From DATLSM01 sp035534175 (GTDB taxonomy: Bacteria > Actinomycetota > Thermoleophilia > Solirubrobacterales > 70-9), in assembly GCA_035534175.1 (NCBI GenBank), contig DATLSM010000014.1:84013-148012 (forward strand): 64,000 nucleotides of DNA, written 5' to 3'. Below, in pieces: positions 42,732-52,229 of this stretch. Position numbers and translations under genes: made by a program. The notes below the pieces were generated by a model. It did not search any database and was not told the DNA's origin. It saw only the letters and a list, made by a program, of their open reading frames with translations. The stretch's first letter is position 1; each line of letters begins with the position of its first letter.

Positions 42732-43154
42732 GTGATTTTCGGCAGGATCGACCACATCGGCGTCGCCGTGGAGGACATCGAGGCTGGGATCGCGCTCTAC
42801 CGGGAGGGCTTTGAGATGGAGTTGACCCACCGCGAGACGGTCGAGTCCCAGGGCGTCGAGGCGGTCCTTCTCGCGGTTGGAGACGGCCACGTCGAGCTGC
42901 TGAGGCCGCTCGGCCCGGAGACGGCGGTCGGCAGGTTTCTGGCCCGCAAGGGTGCCGGCTTGCACCATGTCGCCTATGCGGTCGAGGACATCGACGCGAC
43001 GCTGGCGCGGGTGGCCGCGGCGGGGATCGAGGCGATCGACTCCGAGCCTCGCGTCGGCATCCGCGACAGCCGCGTCGCCTTCCTCCACCCGCGCTCGACC
43101 GGCGGCGTGCTGACCGAGATCGTTGAAGTCAATGATCGCCGAGGAGGGCGCTGA
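42732..43154 (+). CDS. Methylmalonyl-CoA epimerase-like VOC protein
   Basis: The 140-residue protein has two VOC repeats (FGRIDHIGVAVEDIEAG and GLHHVAYAVEDIDATLAR), with candidate metal ligands His8, Glu55, His79 and Glu129, as in methylmalonyl-CoA epimerase, which interconverts the two stereoisomers in propionyl-CoA metabolism. A glyoxalase or other VOC activity is possible since no mutase gene is nearby. The start is GTG. Its stop overlaps the next start (TGATG). Confidence 0.88.
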   Translation: MIFGRIDHIGVAVEDIEAGIALYREGFEMELTHRETVESQGVEAVLLAVGDGHVELLRPLGPETAVGRFLARKGAGLHHVAYAVEDIDATLARVAAAGIEAIDSEPRVGIRDSRVAFLHPRSTGGVLTEIVEVNDRRGGR

Positions 43155-43375
43155 TGGCAGACGCACAGCGAGTGGAGATCGGGTTCGAGGGCGGCCAGGT
43201 GGTCTCCGTCAGGCTCACCGACGACGACCTCAAGGATCTCCGCAAGCAGCTGGAGAAGGGCGGCTGGCACGACGTCCACACCGACGACGGCGTCCTCGCC
43301 CTCTATCTGGGAAAGGTCTCCTTCATCCGCATCGAGTCCGGCGAGCACAGGGTCGGCTTCAGCCGCAGCGACTGA
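43154..43375 (+). CDS. 73-residue hypothetical protein in the epimerase operon
   Basis: This small acidic protein (VEIGFEGGQVVSVRLTDDD, then LRKQLEKGGWHDVHTDDG and VSFIRIESGEHRVGF) has an alternating strand-helix-strand look and no membrane segment. The ATG overlaps the epimerase stop (TGATG), GAGGAGG precedes it, and its own stop overlaps the next start (TGATG), so it is clearly expressed with its neighbours. I do not recognise the family. Confidence 0.8.
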   Translation: MADAQRVEIGFEGGQVVSVRLTDDDLKDLRKQLEKGGWHDVHTDDGVLALYLGKVSFIRIESGEHRVGFSRSD

Positions 43376-44505
43376 TGCTGCGGGCCCTCGTCCTCGGGGC
43401 CGGGTTCGGTGGCCTCGAGCTGGCCACCTCCCTGTCGGAGGCCCTGGGCGATGAGGTTGAGGTGACGCTGATCGACAGGGGGGACTCGTTCGTCTTCGGC
43501 TTCTCCAAGCTGGACCTGATGTTCGGGCGGACGAGCTCCGAGGCGGTGCGGCTGCCCTACGCCGAGTTCGCCAAGCCGGGGGTGCGGATGGTGCGAGAGA
43601 CCGTCGCGGCGATCGACCCACGGAGGCAACGGGTCAGCACCGATCGGGGCGAATACGAGGCCGATGCGCTGGTCGTCGCCCTCGGCGCCGACTACGACAT
43701 GGACGCCACGCCGGGGCTCGCCGAGGGCGGCAACGAGTTCTACTCAGTCGCCGGAGCCGAGCGGCTGGCGCAGCTGCTTCCCACGTTCACCAGGGGGCGG
43801 GCCGTCGTCGGCGTCTGCGGGGCGCCGTTCAAGTGTCCGCCCGCACCGAGCGAGGCGGCGCTCTTGCTGCACGACTATCTCGTCGGGCGCGGCGTTCGCC
43901 GCGATTGCGAGATCTCCTTCGTCCTGCCACTGCCGAGCCCCGTGCCGCCCTCGCCGGAGACCTCGCAGGCGCTGCTCGCCGCCTTCGCCGAACGCGAGAT
44001 CGAGTTCCTGCCCGGGGTTCGAATCCTCTCCCTGGACCCGGGACGGGGGGTGGCGGTGCTCGACAACGGCGGCGAGATGCCCTACGACCTCTTCCTCGGC
44101 GTTCCCCGGCATCGCGCGCCTGAGGTCGTGATCGAGAGTGGGATGACGGTCGAGGGCTACGTGCCGGTCGATGCGAAAACGCTGGAGACGCGGTTTCCCG
44201 GGGTCTATGCGATCGGAGACGTGGCGAACGTCGGCGTGCCGAAGGCGGGGGTTTTCGCCGAGGGCGCGGCGCGGGTCGTCGCCGCGGAGCTGATCGCGCG
44301 GGTGCGCGGAGGGGGAGGGCCTGAGCCCTACGACGGCCTCGGGTCCTGCTACGTCGAGTTCGGCGCCGGTCAGGTCGGCCGAGTGGACGTCGACTTCCTC
44401 TCCGGGCCCAAGCCGACCGGCGCCTTCCGGCCTCCGTCCAGCGCCCTGGTGGCCGAGAAGGAGCGCTTCGGCGCCAGCAGGCGCGCCCGCTGGTTCGGCC
44501 GCTGA
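43375..44505 (+). CDS. FAD-dependent pyridine nucleotide-disulfide/SQR-like oxidoreductase
   Basis: The 376-residue flavoprotein has an N-terminal FAD-binding VLGAGFGGLELATSL, a second dinucleotide region around residues 135-160, a Cys motif CGAPFKCPPAPSEAALLL like that of sulfide:quinone and flavocytochrome c dehydrogenases, the FAD site VYAIGDVANVGVPKAG and a C-terminal GRVDVDFLSGPKPTG. It may oxidise sulfide or another small reductant to quinone. The ATG overlaps the stop of the 73-residue gene (TGATG). A longer upstream frame is rejected. Confidence 0.85.
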   Translation: MLRALVLGAGFGGLELATSLSEALGDEVEVTLIDRGDSFVFGFSKLDLMFGRTSSEAVRLPYAEFAKPGVRMVRETVAAIDPRRQRVSTDRGEYEADALVVALGADYDMDATPGLAEGGNEFYSVAGAERLAQLLPTFTRGRAVVGVCGAPFKCPPAPSEAALLLHDYLVGRGVRRDCEISFVLPLPSPVPPSPETSQALLAAFAEREIEFLPGVRILSLDPGRGVAVLDNGGEMPYDLFLGVPRHRAPEVVIESGMTVEGYVPVDAKTLETRFPGVYAIGDVANVGVPKAGVFAEGAARVVAAELIARVRGGGGPEPYDGLGSCYVEFGAGQVGRVDVDFLSGPKPTGAFRPPSSALVAEKERFGASRRARWFGR

Positions 44506-44530
44506 GCCCCGCCGCTTCCCCCCAGGGCGC

Positions 44531-45499
44531 TCAGCTCCCGCCGAGAACGGTCCAGAGCTGGCGCTCGGCCTCCGCCGCGCGGTGGGCGGCGTGGTCGATC
44601 TCCCGCCAAAGGGCGCGGTCGGGCTCGTCCCGCTCGCTCGCGGCTCGAAAGGCCAGAGCGAGGTCGGTCCAGCGCGCAGCGGCCCGCGCAGCGAGCGGAG
44701 CCTCGGGGCGGCCCGCCTGCTGGAGGAAGCGCGAATAGATCAGGCGGAAGGCACCGCCACCGGTGCCGCGGCGCTCGATCACCTGGTAGCCGAAGCGGGC
44801 GCACCACTGCCAATCATCGGCCACCTCGGGCCATGAGCCGGCCTCGGCGGCGAGGCGCTCAACCGCCCCCAGGCCGGCGAACTCGCCGAAGGTCGGTTCG
44901 AGCATCTCCTTCGCCGCCCGCTCGATCGCCGCGGGGATCGCGGCTCGAAGACGATCGGGGTCCAGGGCGCCGGCGATGGTGAACATATGGCCCTGGAGCG
45001 GGTAGGCGGGGTGGGCGCTGTGGCGCGCCAGGGCGAGATTCTCTAGTCGGGTGCTCTGGGGCTCCTGGAAGCCGGTATCTGCGAGGTAGGCGACCTCGTC
45101 GTCGTATCCGGTGAGGACGACCGCGTGGCCCGGGAAGTGGGCCGAGTTGCCGTAGTGGTCGAGGTGGTAGAGGTCGGTGAGCAGGAGGACCGGCGTGCCG
45201 GCGTCGACCTCCGCCCGGGCCGCCTCCCAGGCATCGCCCTCGCTCCGGGCGAAGGTGCGCATCTCCAGCGCCGCGCCGGTGAGGTCGCGGAAGCCCTCCT
45301 CCAGCCGGGCGGTGCGGCCATTGAACCAGCGGCTTGGGGAGGCCTCTGCGAGGGCGACGTAGTAGAAGCAGGCCCCGGCGCCCAGCCCGAACGCCATCTC
45401 CTCGCTGATCTCAGCCCCGTGGTGGGCGAGGAGGTTGCGCAGGGCGGTGGAGCCGCAGTGAAGGCCGGGGGTGTGCCGGTAGCCGGGGACCGAGGGCAT
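44531..45499 (-). CDS. BtrH N-terminal domain (papain-like/DUF4872) protein
   Basis: The 322-residue protein has a BtrH-type cysteine acyltransferase/protease-like domain: nucleophile Cys15 in GLHCGSTALRNLL, the ACFYYVALAEASPSRWF segment and the His motif HFPGHAVVLTGYDDE, then a helical C-terminal half. BtrH in butirosin synthesis transfers an acyl chain, and other members occur without any biosynthetic cluster. Here it stands alone and convergent with the flavoprotein, so no substrate is suggested. Confidence 0.85.
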   Translation of the reverse strand: MPSVPGYRHTPGLHCGSTALRNLLAHHGAEISEEMAFGLGAGACFYYVALAEASPSRWFNGRTARLEEGFRDLTGAALEMRTFARSEGDAWEAARAEVDAGTPVLLLTDLYHLDHYGNSAHFPGHAVVLTGYDDEVAYLADTGFQEPQSTRLENLALARHSAHPAYPLQGHMFTIAGALDPDRLRAAIPAAIERAAKEMLEPTFGEFAGLGAVERLAAEAGSWPEVADDWQWCARFGYQVIERRGTGGGAFRLIYSRFLQQAGRPEAPLAARAAARWTDLALAFRAASERDEPDRALWREIDHAAHRAAEAERQLWTVLGGS

Positions 45500-45552
45500 G
45501 GGGCTGGATCTTGACGGCGGCCGGCCGGGCCCGCGTATCCTGCTCCCGGCCG

Positions 45553-46047
45553 ATGGCAGACCTGGACCTCAGATTGCTGCGCTTGATGCGGACTCGGGGG
45601 CACGGGCCGGGGATGGAGGGAGTGATGCAGGCGCTGGGGAGAGCGGGGAACAATGCGGCCGTCTGGGTGGTGCTCGGGTTGGTGCTTGCCGTCATCGATC
45701 CCTCGCGCCGGGGGGCGTGGTTGATCTGCGCCGCGCTCGGCCCGCTCGCCATCTGCTTCAACTACGCGATCAAGCGCCTGATCAGGCGGCCGCGGCCGGC
45801 ACTGGAGGGGCTGCCTCCACTTGGGGGCGCTCCCAGCTCGCTCAGCTTTCCCTCCGCCCATGCGCTCTCCTCCTTTGCCGTGGCGATCGCGATGTTCCGG
45901 GTCGATCCGGCCACCGCGGGCGCTCTGGTGGTTGCCCTGACGATCTCGCTCGGGCGCCCCTACCTGGGAATGCACTACCCATCCGACGTGCTGGCCGGCG
46001 CTCTTTTTGGCATCGCCCTCGGATTGCTGATCCCACTTTCCCTATGA
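45553..46047 (+). CDS. PAP2-family phosphatase
   Basis: The 164-residue membrane protein has the three acid-phosphatase motifs KRLIRRPRP, FPSAHALSS and SLGRPYLGMHYPSDV (catalytic His residues in the last two) over four to five membrane segments. It probably dephosphorylates phosphatidate or undecaprenyl pyrophosphate. The ATG at 45553 begins ADLDLRLLRLM; a TTG extension of 14 codons is less likely. It is divergent from the BtrH-domain gene and 19 bp upstream of ychF. Confidence 0.9.
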   Translation: MADLDLRLLRLMRTRGHGPGMEGVMQALGRAGNNAAVWVVLGLVLAVIDPSRRGAWLICAALGPLAICFNYAIKRLIRRPRPALEGLPPLGGAPSSLSFPSAHALSSFAVAIAMFRVDPATAGALVVALTISLGRPYLGMHYPSDVLAGALFGIALGLLIPLSL

Positions 46048-46066
46048 GCGGCGGAGGCCGCGGCCG

Positions 46067-47140
46067 ATGAAGGTGGGGATCGTCGGGCTGCCCAACGCCG
46101 GCAAGTCCACGCTGTTCAACGCGCTGACCAAGGCCGGGGCGCAGACCGGGGACTATCCGTTCACCACGATCGAGCCCAACGTGGCGATCGCCCAGGTGCC
46201 CGATGAGCGGCTGGAGCGGGTGGCGGAGACGGTGCGCAGCTCGAAGCTGGTACCGGCGGCGATCTCCTTCCACGACATCGCCGGCTTGGTCAAAGGCGCC
46301 GCGGAGGGGGAGGGGCTGGGCAACAGGTTCCTCGCCTCGATCCGGGAGACCGACGCGATCTGCCACGTCCTGCGCTGTCACAGCGACCCCGGTGTGCCGC
46401 ATCCCGACGGGCGGGTCGACCCGATCGCCGACATCGAGACGATCGAGACCGAGCTGGTGCTCGCCGACTATGAGCAGGTCGAGCGGCGCCTGGAGCGGGT
46501 GGGCAAGCAGGCCAAGAGCGGAGACGCCGCCGCGCTCGCCGAGCGGGACTGGCTGGAGGCGGTGCGCGAGGCGCTCGGCGCCGGCCGCCCGGCGCGCTCG
46601 GTCCCCGTCCCTGAGGCTGCGCCCAGAGCGCCGCGCCTGCTCCAGGCCCTGACCTTCAAGCCGATTCTCTACGTCGCCAACGTCGAGGAGGGCGACGCCG
46701 AGGCGCCGGCGGCCGTCAGGGCCCATGCGGCGGAGGCCGGCGCGGGGGTGGTCGCGGTCAGCGCCCGGATCGAGGCCGAGCTGGCCGAGCTGGATCCCGC
46801 CGAGGCGGAGGAGATGCGCAGGTCCTTCGGAGGCGAGGGTTCGGGGCTTGCCCGTCTGGTCCGCGCCTCCTATGACCTGCTCGAGCTGATCACCTTCTTC
46901 ACCGCCGGTGAGGACAACGAGGCCGTCGCCCGTCCCCTGCCGCGCGGCGCCACGGCCTGGGACGCGGCGGGCACGATCCACACCGAGATCCAGGAGGCCT
47001 TCATCAAAGCCGAGGTGGTGGGCTGGGAGCGGCTGGTCGAGTGCGGCGGCTATGTCGGTGCCCGCGACCGCGGCCTGCTGCGCATAGAGGGCCGCGACTA
47101 CCTGATCCAAGACGGCGACGTGGTCACGATTAAGGTCTGA
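46067..47140 (+). CDS. ychF: Ribosome-associated GTPase/ATPase YchF (Ola1)
   Basis: The 357-residue protein has the Obg-family P-loop GLPNAGKST (7-15), G2 FTTIEPN, G3 DIAGLVKGAAEGEGLGN and the modified G4 region YVANVEEGD, which accounts for the ATP preference of the family, then a coiled-coil domain and a C-terminal TGS domain ending QDGDVVTIKV. It binds ribosomes and acts in stress responses. The next gene starts two bases past its stop. Confidence 0.96.
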   Translation: MKVGIVGLPNAGKSTLFNALTKAGAQTGDYPFTTIEPNVAIAQVPDERLERVAETVRSSKLVPAAISFHDIAGLVKGAAEGEGLGNRFLASIRETDAICHVLRCHSDPGVPHPDGRVDPIADIETIETELVLADYEQVERRLERVGKQAKSGDAAALAERDWLEAVREALGAGRPARSVPVPEAAPRAPRLLQALTFKPILYVANVEEGDAEAPAAVRAHAAEAGAGVVAVSARIEAELAELDPAEAEEMRRSFGGEGSGLARLVRASYDLLELITFFTAGEDNEAVARPLPRGATAWDAAGTIHTEIQEAFIKAEVVGWERLVECGGYVGARDRGLLRIEGRDYLIQDGDVVTIKV

Positions 47141-47142
47141 GG

Positions 47143-48132
47143 ATGGACCAGGGGGCACGCTTCCCAAGTGTTGGGGCGAAGGCCGCGCACTACGAGAGCT
47201 TCTACCTCAAGGCCTGCCGGCCTGGGGGTGGCCAGGGGATTTGGATCCGCCACACCGTCCACCGGCGCCCCGGCGCCGAACCGAGCGCCTCGATCTGGTT
47301 TACCTTCTTTGACCGGGAGGCATCCGCGCCGCGGGCGACCAAGGCGACGGTGGGGGCCTCGGAGCTATCGGCGCCGCCGGGGTCCTGGATCCGGGTCGGT
47401 GGGGCCCAGATCGGGCCCGGCAGGGCTCAGGGCTCGGTCGGCACCGACGCGCTCCTCGCCTCCTGGGACCTCGCCTTCTCCGGCGAGGCAAGGCCCTGCA
47501 AGTACCTGCCCGCCGACTGGCTCTACGAGGCGCCCATCCCCCGCACCAAGTTCCTCGCCCCCTACCCGAGCGCCAGCTTCGACGGCCAGCTCAAGCTCGC
47601 CGGCGAGACGATCGACATCGCCGGCTGGCCGGGGATGATCGGCCACAACTGGGGCAGCGAGCACGCCGAGCGCTGGCTCTGGCTGGAGGGGACCGGCTTC
47701 GCCGGCTCGCCCGGCACCTACTTCGACGCCGGCGCCGCCAGGGTCAGGCTCGGCCGCTGGACGAGCCCCTGGATTCCCTCCGGGATGCTCCTGCTCGAGG
47801 GCACGGCCCACCGCCTGGGGGGCCTGCGCCAGATTCGCTCCACCTCGATCAGGGAGTCGCCGATTGCCTGCGAGTTCACCCTTCCAGGCAAGGACATTCG
47901 CGTCCGCGGCAGGGTCAGCGCGCCGCAGAAGGACTTCGTCGGTTGGGTCTACGCCGACCCCAGGGGCCCTGAGCACAACACGGTCAACTGCTCGGTCGCC
48001 GACCTCGAGCTGACGATCGAGCGCCCCGACGCGCCACCCCAGCAGCTCTCCCTCCCCGCCGGCGCCGCCTACGAGCTCGGCATGAGGGAGGCCGATCACG
48101 GAATCCCGCTTCAGCCCTACGCCGACGGTTGA
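47143..48132 (+). CDS. Lipocalin-like protein related to CrtC/AttH/tocopherol-cyclase families
   Basis: The 329-residue protein has no signal peptide and two beta-rich halves with many Trp. The segment GMIGHNWGSEHAERWLWLEG resembles the hydroxyneurosporene synthase (CrtC)/AttH lipocalin-like family, where a conserved G-x-x-H-N-W motif is found; the C-terminal half has GRVSAPQKDFVGWVYADP. Members hydrate carotenoids or cyclise lipids, but no carotenoid genes are near, so the substrate is unknown. It starts two bases after ychF ends and is probably co-transcribed. Confidence 0.6.
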   Translation: MDQGARFPSVGAKAAHYESFYLKACRPGGGQGIWIRHTVHRRPGAEPSASIWFTFFDREASAPRATKATVGASELSAPPGSWIRVGGAQIGPGRAQGSVGTDALLASWDLAFSGEARPCKYLPADWLYEAPIPRTKFLAPYPSASFDGQLKLAGETIDIAGWPGMIGHNWGSEHAERWLWLEGTGFAGSPGTYFDAGAARVRLGRWTSPWIPSGMLLLEGTAHRLGGLRQIRSTSIRESPIACEFTLPGKDIRVRGRVSAPQKDFVGWVYADPRGPEHNTVNCSVADLELTIERPDAPPQQLSLPAGAAYELGMREADHGIPLQPYADG

Positions 48133-48157
48133 GCAGAGGGCCGGAGCGTCTCTGAGC

Positions 48158-49273
48158 TCAGCCGACCCGGCGAAAGCTCATCCAGGTGCTGTAGGCGCCG
48201 AGCGCGATCTCCAGCTGTTCACCGCTGACCCGCGTGACGCCCCCCGTTCCGTAGAGCCGTGCCCAGACGATCCGGGGCGAGACGCCATGCTGGGTGACGA
48301 GGACCCGCCTCAACAACCCCTTCAGGTAGGCGCCCAGCTTTGCGCTGATCGCCGGGCCGCTGAATCGGAGCGTCCAATTCTGCAGCGGGCAGTAGTAGTC
48401 GTAGGGATCGGGGACGCCGACCAGATAGGGGATCGGTGGACCGCCGAAGACGTTCTGGACGCTCTCCGTGTGGCCGCCGGAGCAAGCCGAGAAGAAGGTC
48501 TCGGCGATCCTCCCCCGGTAGATGACCACCTGCCCCCTGGTCGAATTGGCGGCCAGGTCGGTGCGGGCGGTCTGACTTTCGACTCCCCTGTAGACCTGGC
48601 TGCGGGTGTCGGAGTAGAGGTCAAAGCCCGCGCCGCCCACCTGGCCGCTGAGGGCGAAGCTGCGCGAGGCGACGGCCTGGGCTCGAAGCTCGGCCATCGG
48701 CCATGAGGGTGGGGACTCGTTGGCGATCACTCCCTTCACGTACTGATCGACCCCGACCGCGTTGACCACGTTCACGCCGCCCCCGTCGCTGGGCGAAATC
48801 ACCAGCGAGCCGGCGTAGACCCCCAGGCCGGTGACCCTGACGCTGCCGGTTCCTCCTGCCCGCAGCTCGCCGCCGCAGTCGGCCAGCCCCCGCCCGCCGG
48901 AGGTGCGCAGCTGGAGGGTTGAGCCGACCGGGTGTACCTGGTAGTCCCGGGTTGGGCTGAGGGCCTTGCCACAGGCGGCGGTGGCGCCGCTGAAGCCGAT
49001 GTCGCCGCGGGCCTGCTCGAGCAGCACCCTGACCACCGGGCTCGACCCGAGCGTCCCGATCGTCGTTCCGCCGTAGTAGTGGCCGAGAATGAAGCGGTAG
49101 CCCCTGCCGTGTCTTGCGTAGCCGTAGGCGCCGTACTGGCTCATCCCCACTCCGTGACCGAAGCCGTGCCCCTGGATGATCCAGGTGACGGCGGCCCGGG
49201 CGGCGCTCGGCGCCGCGGCGAGAGCCGTGAGGCAGAGGCAGAGCGGCAGGAGTTTTCTCCGGTCGAGGGGCAT
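48158..49273 (-). CDS. SpoIID/LytB-domain secreted protein
   Basis: The 371-residue protein has a signal peptide (LLPLCLCLTALAAAPSAARA), the motif GHGFGHGVGMSQYGAYGYA at the start of the mature part and the SpoIID core YVKGVIANESPPSWPMAELRA with the catalytic Glu, followed by QAVASRSFAL and SACSGGHTE. SpoIID proteins are peptidoglycan lytic transglycosylases acting on denuded glycan; in non-sporulating lineages the role is likely cell-wall remodelling. The GHG motif is moved to the N-terminus ahead of the SpoIID core. Confidence 0.9.
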   Translation of the reverse strand: MPLDRRKLLPLCLCLTALAAAPSAARAAVTWIIQGHGFGHGVGMSQYGAYGYARHGRGYRFILGHYYGGTTIGTLGSSPVVRVLLEQARGDIGFSGATAACGKALSPTRDYQVHPVGSTLQLRTSGGRGLADCGGELRAGGTGSVRVTGLGVYAGSLVISPSDGGGVNVVNAVGVDQYVKGVIANESPPSWPMAELRAQAVASRSFALSGQVGGAGFDLYSDTRSQVYRGVESQTARTDLAANSTRGQVVIYRGRIAETFFSACSGGHTESVQNVFGGPPIPYLVGVPDPYDYYCPLQNWTLRFSGPAISAKLGAYLKGLLRRVLVTQHGVSPRIVWARLYGTGGVTRVSGEQLEIALGAYSTWMSFRRVG

Positions 49274-49350
49274 CTCTGGTCAGGGATTCGGGATCGGAGA
49301 GGAGCGGCCTGCTCTAGTCTGAGGGGAGGCCAAGGCGAGAGGAGATCCGG

Positions 49351-50796
49351 ATGGCGACGCAGACGCTCGAAGCGGTCGATCACAAGCTGCTGGTGGCCGG
49401 TGAGTGGGTGGAGACCGGCGTATGGGAGGAGGTGCGCAACCCCTACGACGGGAGCGTGGTGGGGAGGGTCGCGCAGGGCGACGCGTCGACGGTCGAGCGC
49501 GCCGTCCTCGCTGCGCATGCGGCCTTCGAGTCCGCCGACTTCCCCCAGCACGCGCGCGCGGCGGTGCTCGACCGCGCCGCCGAGCTGACCGCTCAGCGGG
49601 TGGAGGAGCTGGCGCTGACCATCGCCGCCGAGGCGGGCAAGCCGCTGAAGGCCGCCACGGTGGAGGCGCAGCGCTGCGTGGACACGCTCACCTTCTCCGC
49701 GGTGGAGGCGCGCAAGCTGACCGGTGGCACGGTGCCGATGGAGGCCTCCTCCGCCGGTGTCGGCAAGCTGGGGGTGATGCTGCGGGTCCCTTATGGGGTG
49801 GTCGGCGCGATCAGCCCCTTCAACTTTCCCTTCAATCTCGTGGCCCACAAGCTCGGCCCGGCGATCGCCGCGGGCAACGCGATCGTCCTCAAGCCGGCCG
49901 GCCAGACGCCGATCTCGGCGCTGAAGCTGGCGGCGATCCTGCTCGAGGCGGGCCTGCCGGAGGCCTGGCTCAGCGTCGTCCCGGGACCCGGCTCGGTGGT
50001 CGGCGAGGCGATCGTCGAGCACCGGCTGACCCGGGCGATCACCTTCACCGGCTCATCGCAGGTCGGCTGGGGAATCCGCAGCCGAGTCCCCCACAAGAAG
50101 GTCAACCTGGAGCTGGGCTCAAACGCGCCGCTGATCGTCCACGCCGACGGCGATTGGGAGCTGGCGGCCGATAAGGCGAAGCTGCACGCCTTCTCCCACG
50201 CCGGCCAGAGCTGCATCTCGATCCAGCGGGTGCTGGTCCATGACGACGTCGCCGACGCCTTCACCGAGCGTCTGATCGCCAAGGCTGAGGCCCTGCGGGT
50301 CGGCGATCCGCTCGATCCCAGGACCGATGTCGGCCCGCTGATCACGCCCCAGGACAGAGACCGGGTCAAGGCCTGGGTCGACGAGGCGCTCGACTCGGGC
50401 GCCGAGCTGCTGAGCGGGGGCGAGCTGGTCGACGACGGGCGCTGCCTGGCCCCCACCCTGCTCGGCGCTCCGCCGAGGGAATCCAAGGTCTGGTGCGAGG
50501 AGATCTTCGGCCCGGTGGCGACGATCAACCGCTTCTCGGACTTCGAGGCGGCGCTGGAGATGGCGAATGACTCCAAGTTCGGGCTCCAGGCCGGGGTCTT
50601 TACCCGCGACATCGGCCGCGGGCTCCAGGCTGCCCGCAAGCTCGATTTCGGCGGGGTCCTGATCAACGAGGTCCCCACCTTTCGCGCCGATCAGCAGCCC
50701 TACGGAGGGGTCAAGGACTCGGGCAATACGCGCGAGGGCCCCGCCTACTCCGTTCTGGAGCTGACGGAGGAGCGCTTCATCACCCTCCAGGGCTGA
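49351..50796 (+). CDS. NAD(P)-dependent aldehyde dehydrogenase
   Basis: The 481-residue ALDH has a complete core: ISPFNFPFNLVAHKLGPA, nucleotide-binding FTGSSQVGW, catalytic Glu in NLELGSNAPLIV and nucleophile Cys in HAGQSCISIQRV, then EEIFGPVATI. A GAGGAG ribosome-binding site lies upstream. Glyceraldehyde-3-phosphate (non-phosphorylating), lactaldehyde or benzaldehyde are typical substrates of this branch. Its proximity to a benzoylformate-decarboxylase-like gene suggests it could oxidise the aldehyde that enzyme makes. Confidence 0.92.
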   Translation: MATQTLEAVDHKLLVAGEWVETGVWEEVRNPYDGSVVGRVAQGDASTVERAVLAAHAAFESADFPQHARAAVLDRAAELTAQRVEELALTIAAEAGKPLKAATVEAQRCVDTLTFSAVEARKLTGGTVPMEASSAGVGKLGVMLRVPYGVVGAISPFNFPFNLVAHKLGPAIAAGNAIVLKPAGQTPISALKLAAILLEAGLPEAWLSVVPGPGSVVGEAIVEHRLTRAITFTGSSQVGWGIRSRVPHKKVNLELGSNAPLIVHADGDWELAADKAKLHAFSHAGQSCISIQRVLVHDDVADAFTERLIAKAEALRVGDPLDPRTDVGPLITPQDRDRVKAWVDEALDSGAELLSGGELVDDGRCLAPTLLGAPPRESKVWCEEIFGPVATINRFSDFEAALEMANDSKFGLQAGVFTRDIGRGLQAARKLDFGGVLINEVPTFRADQQPYGGVKDSGNTREGPAYSVLELTEERFITLQG

Positions 50797-50834
50797 GCCG
50801 GCGACGGATTCCGGCCAAGGGCAGCCGACCCTCC

Positions 50835-52148
<1,314 letters not shown>

Positions 52149-52229
52149 TTGATCGCCTCCATCGAATTCGTCGTGCCTGCAGCGTATTCGGCCGCGGTTG
52201 CGATCGGCCCCCCGGATAGGGTTTGGCCG

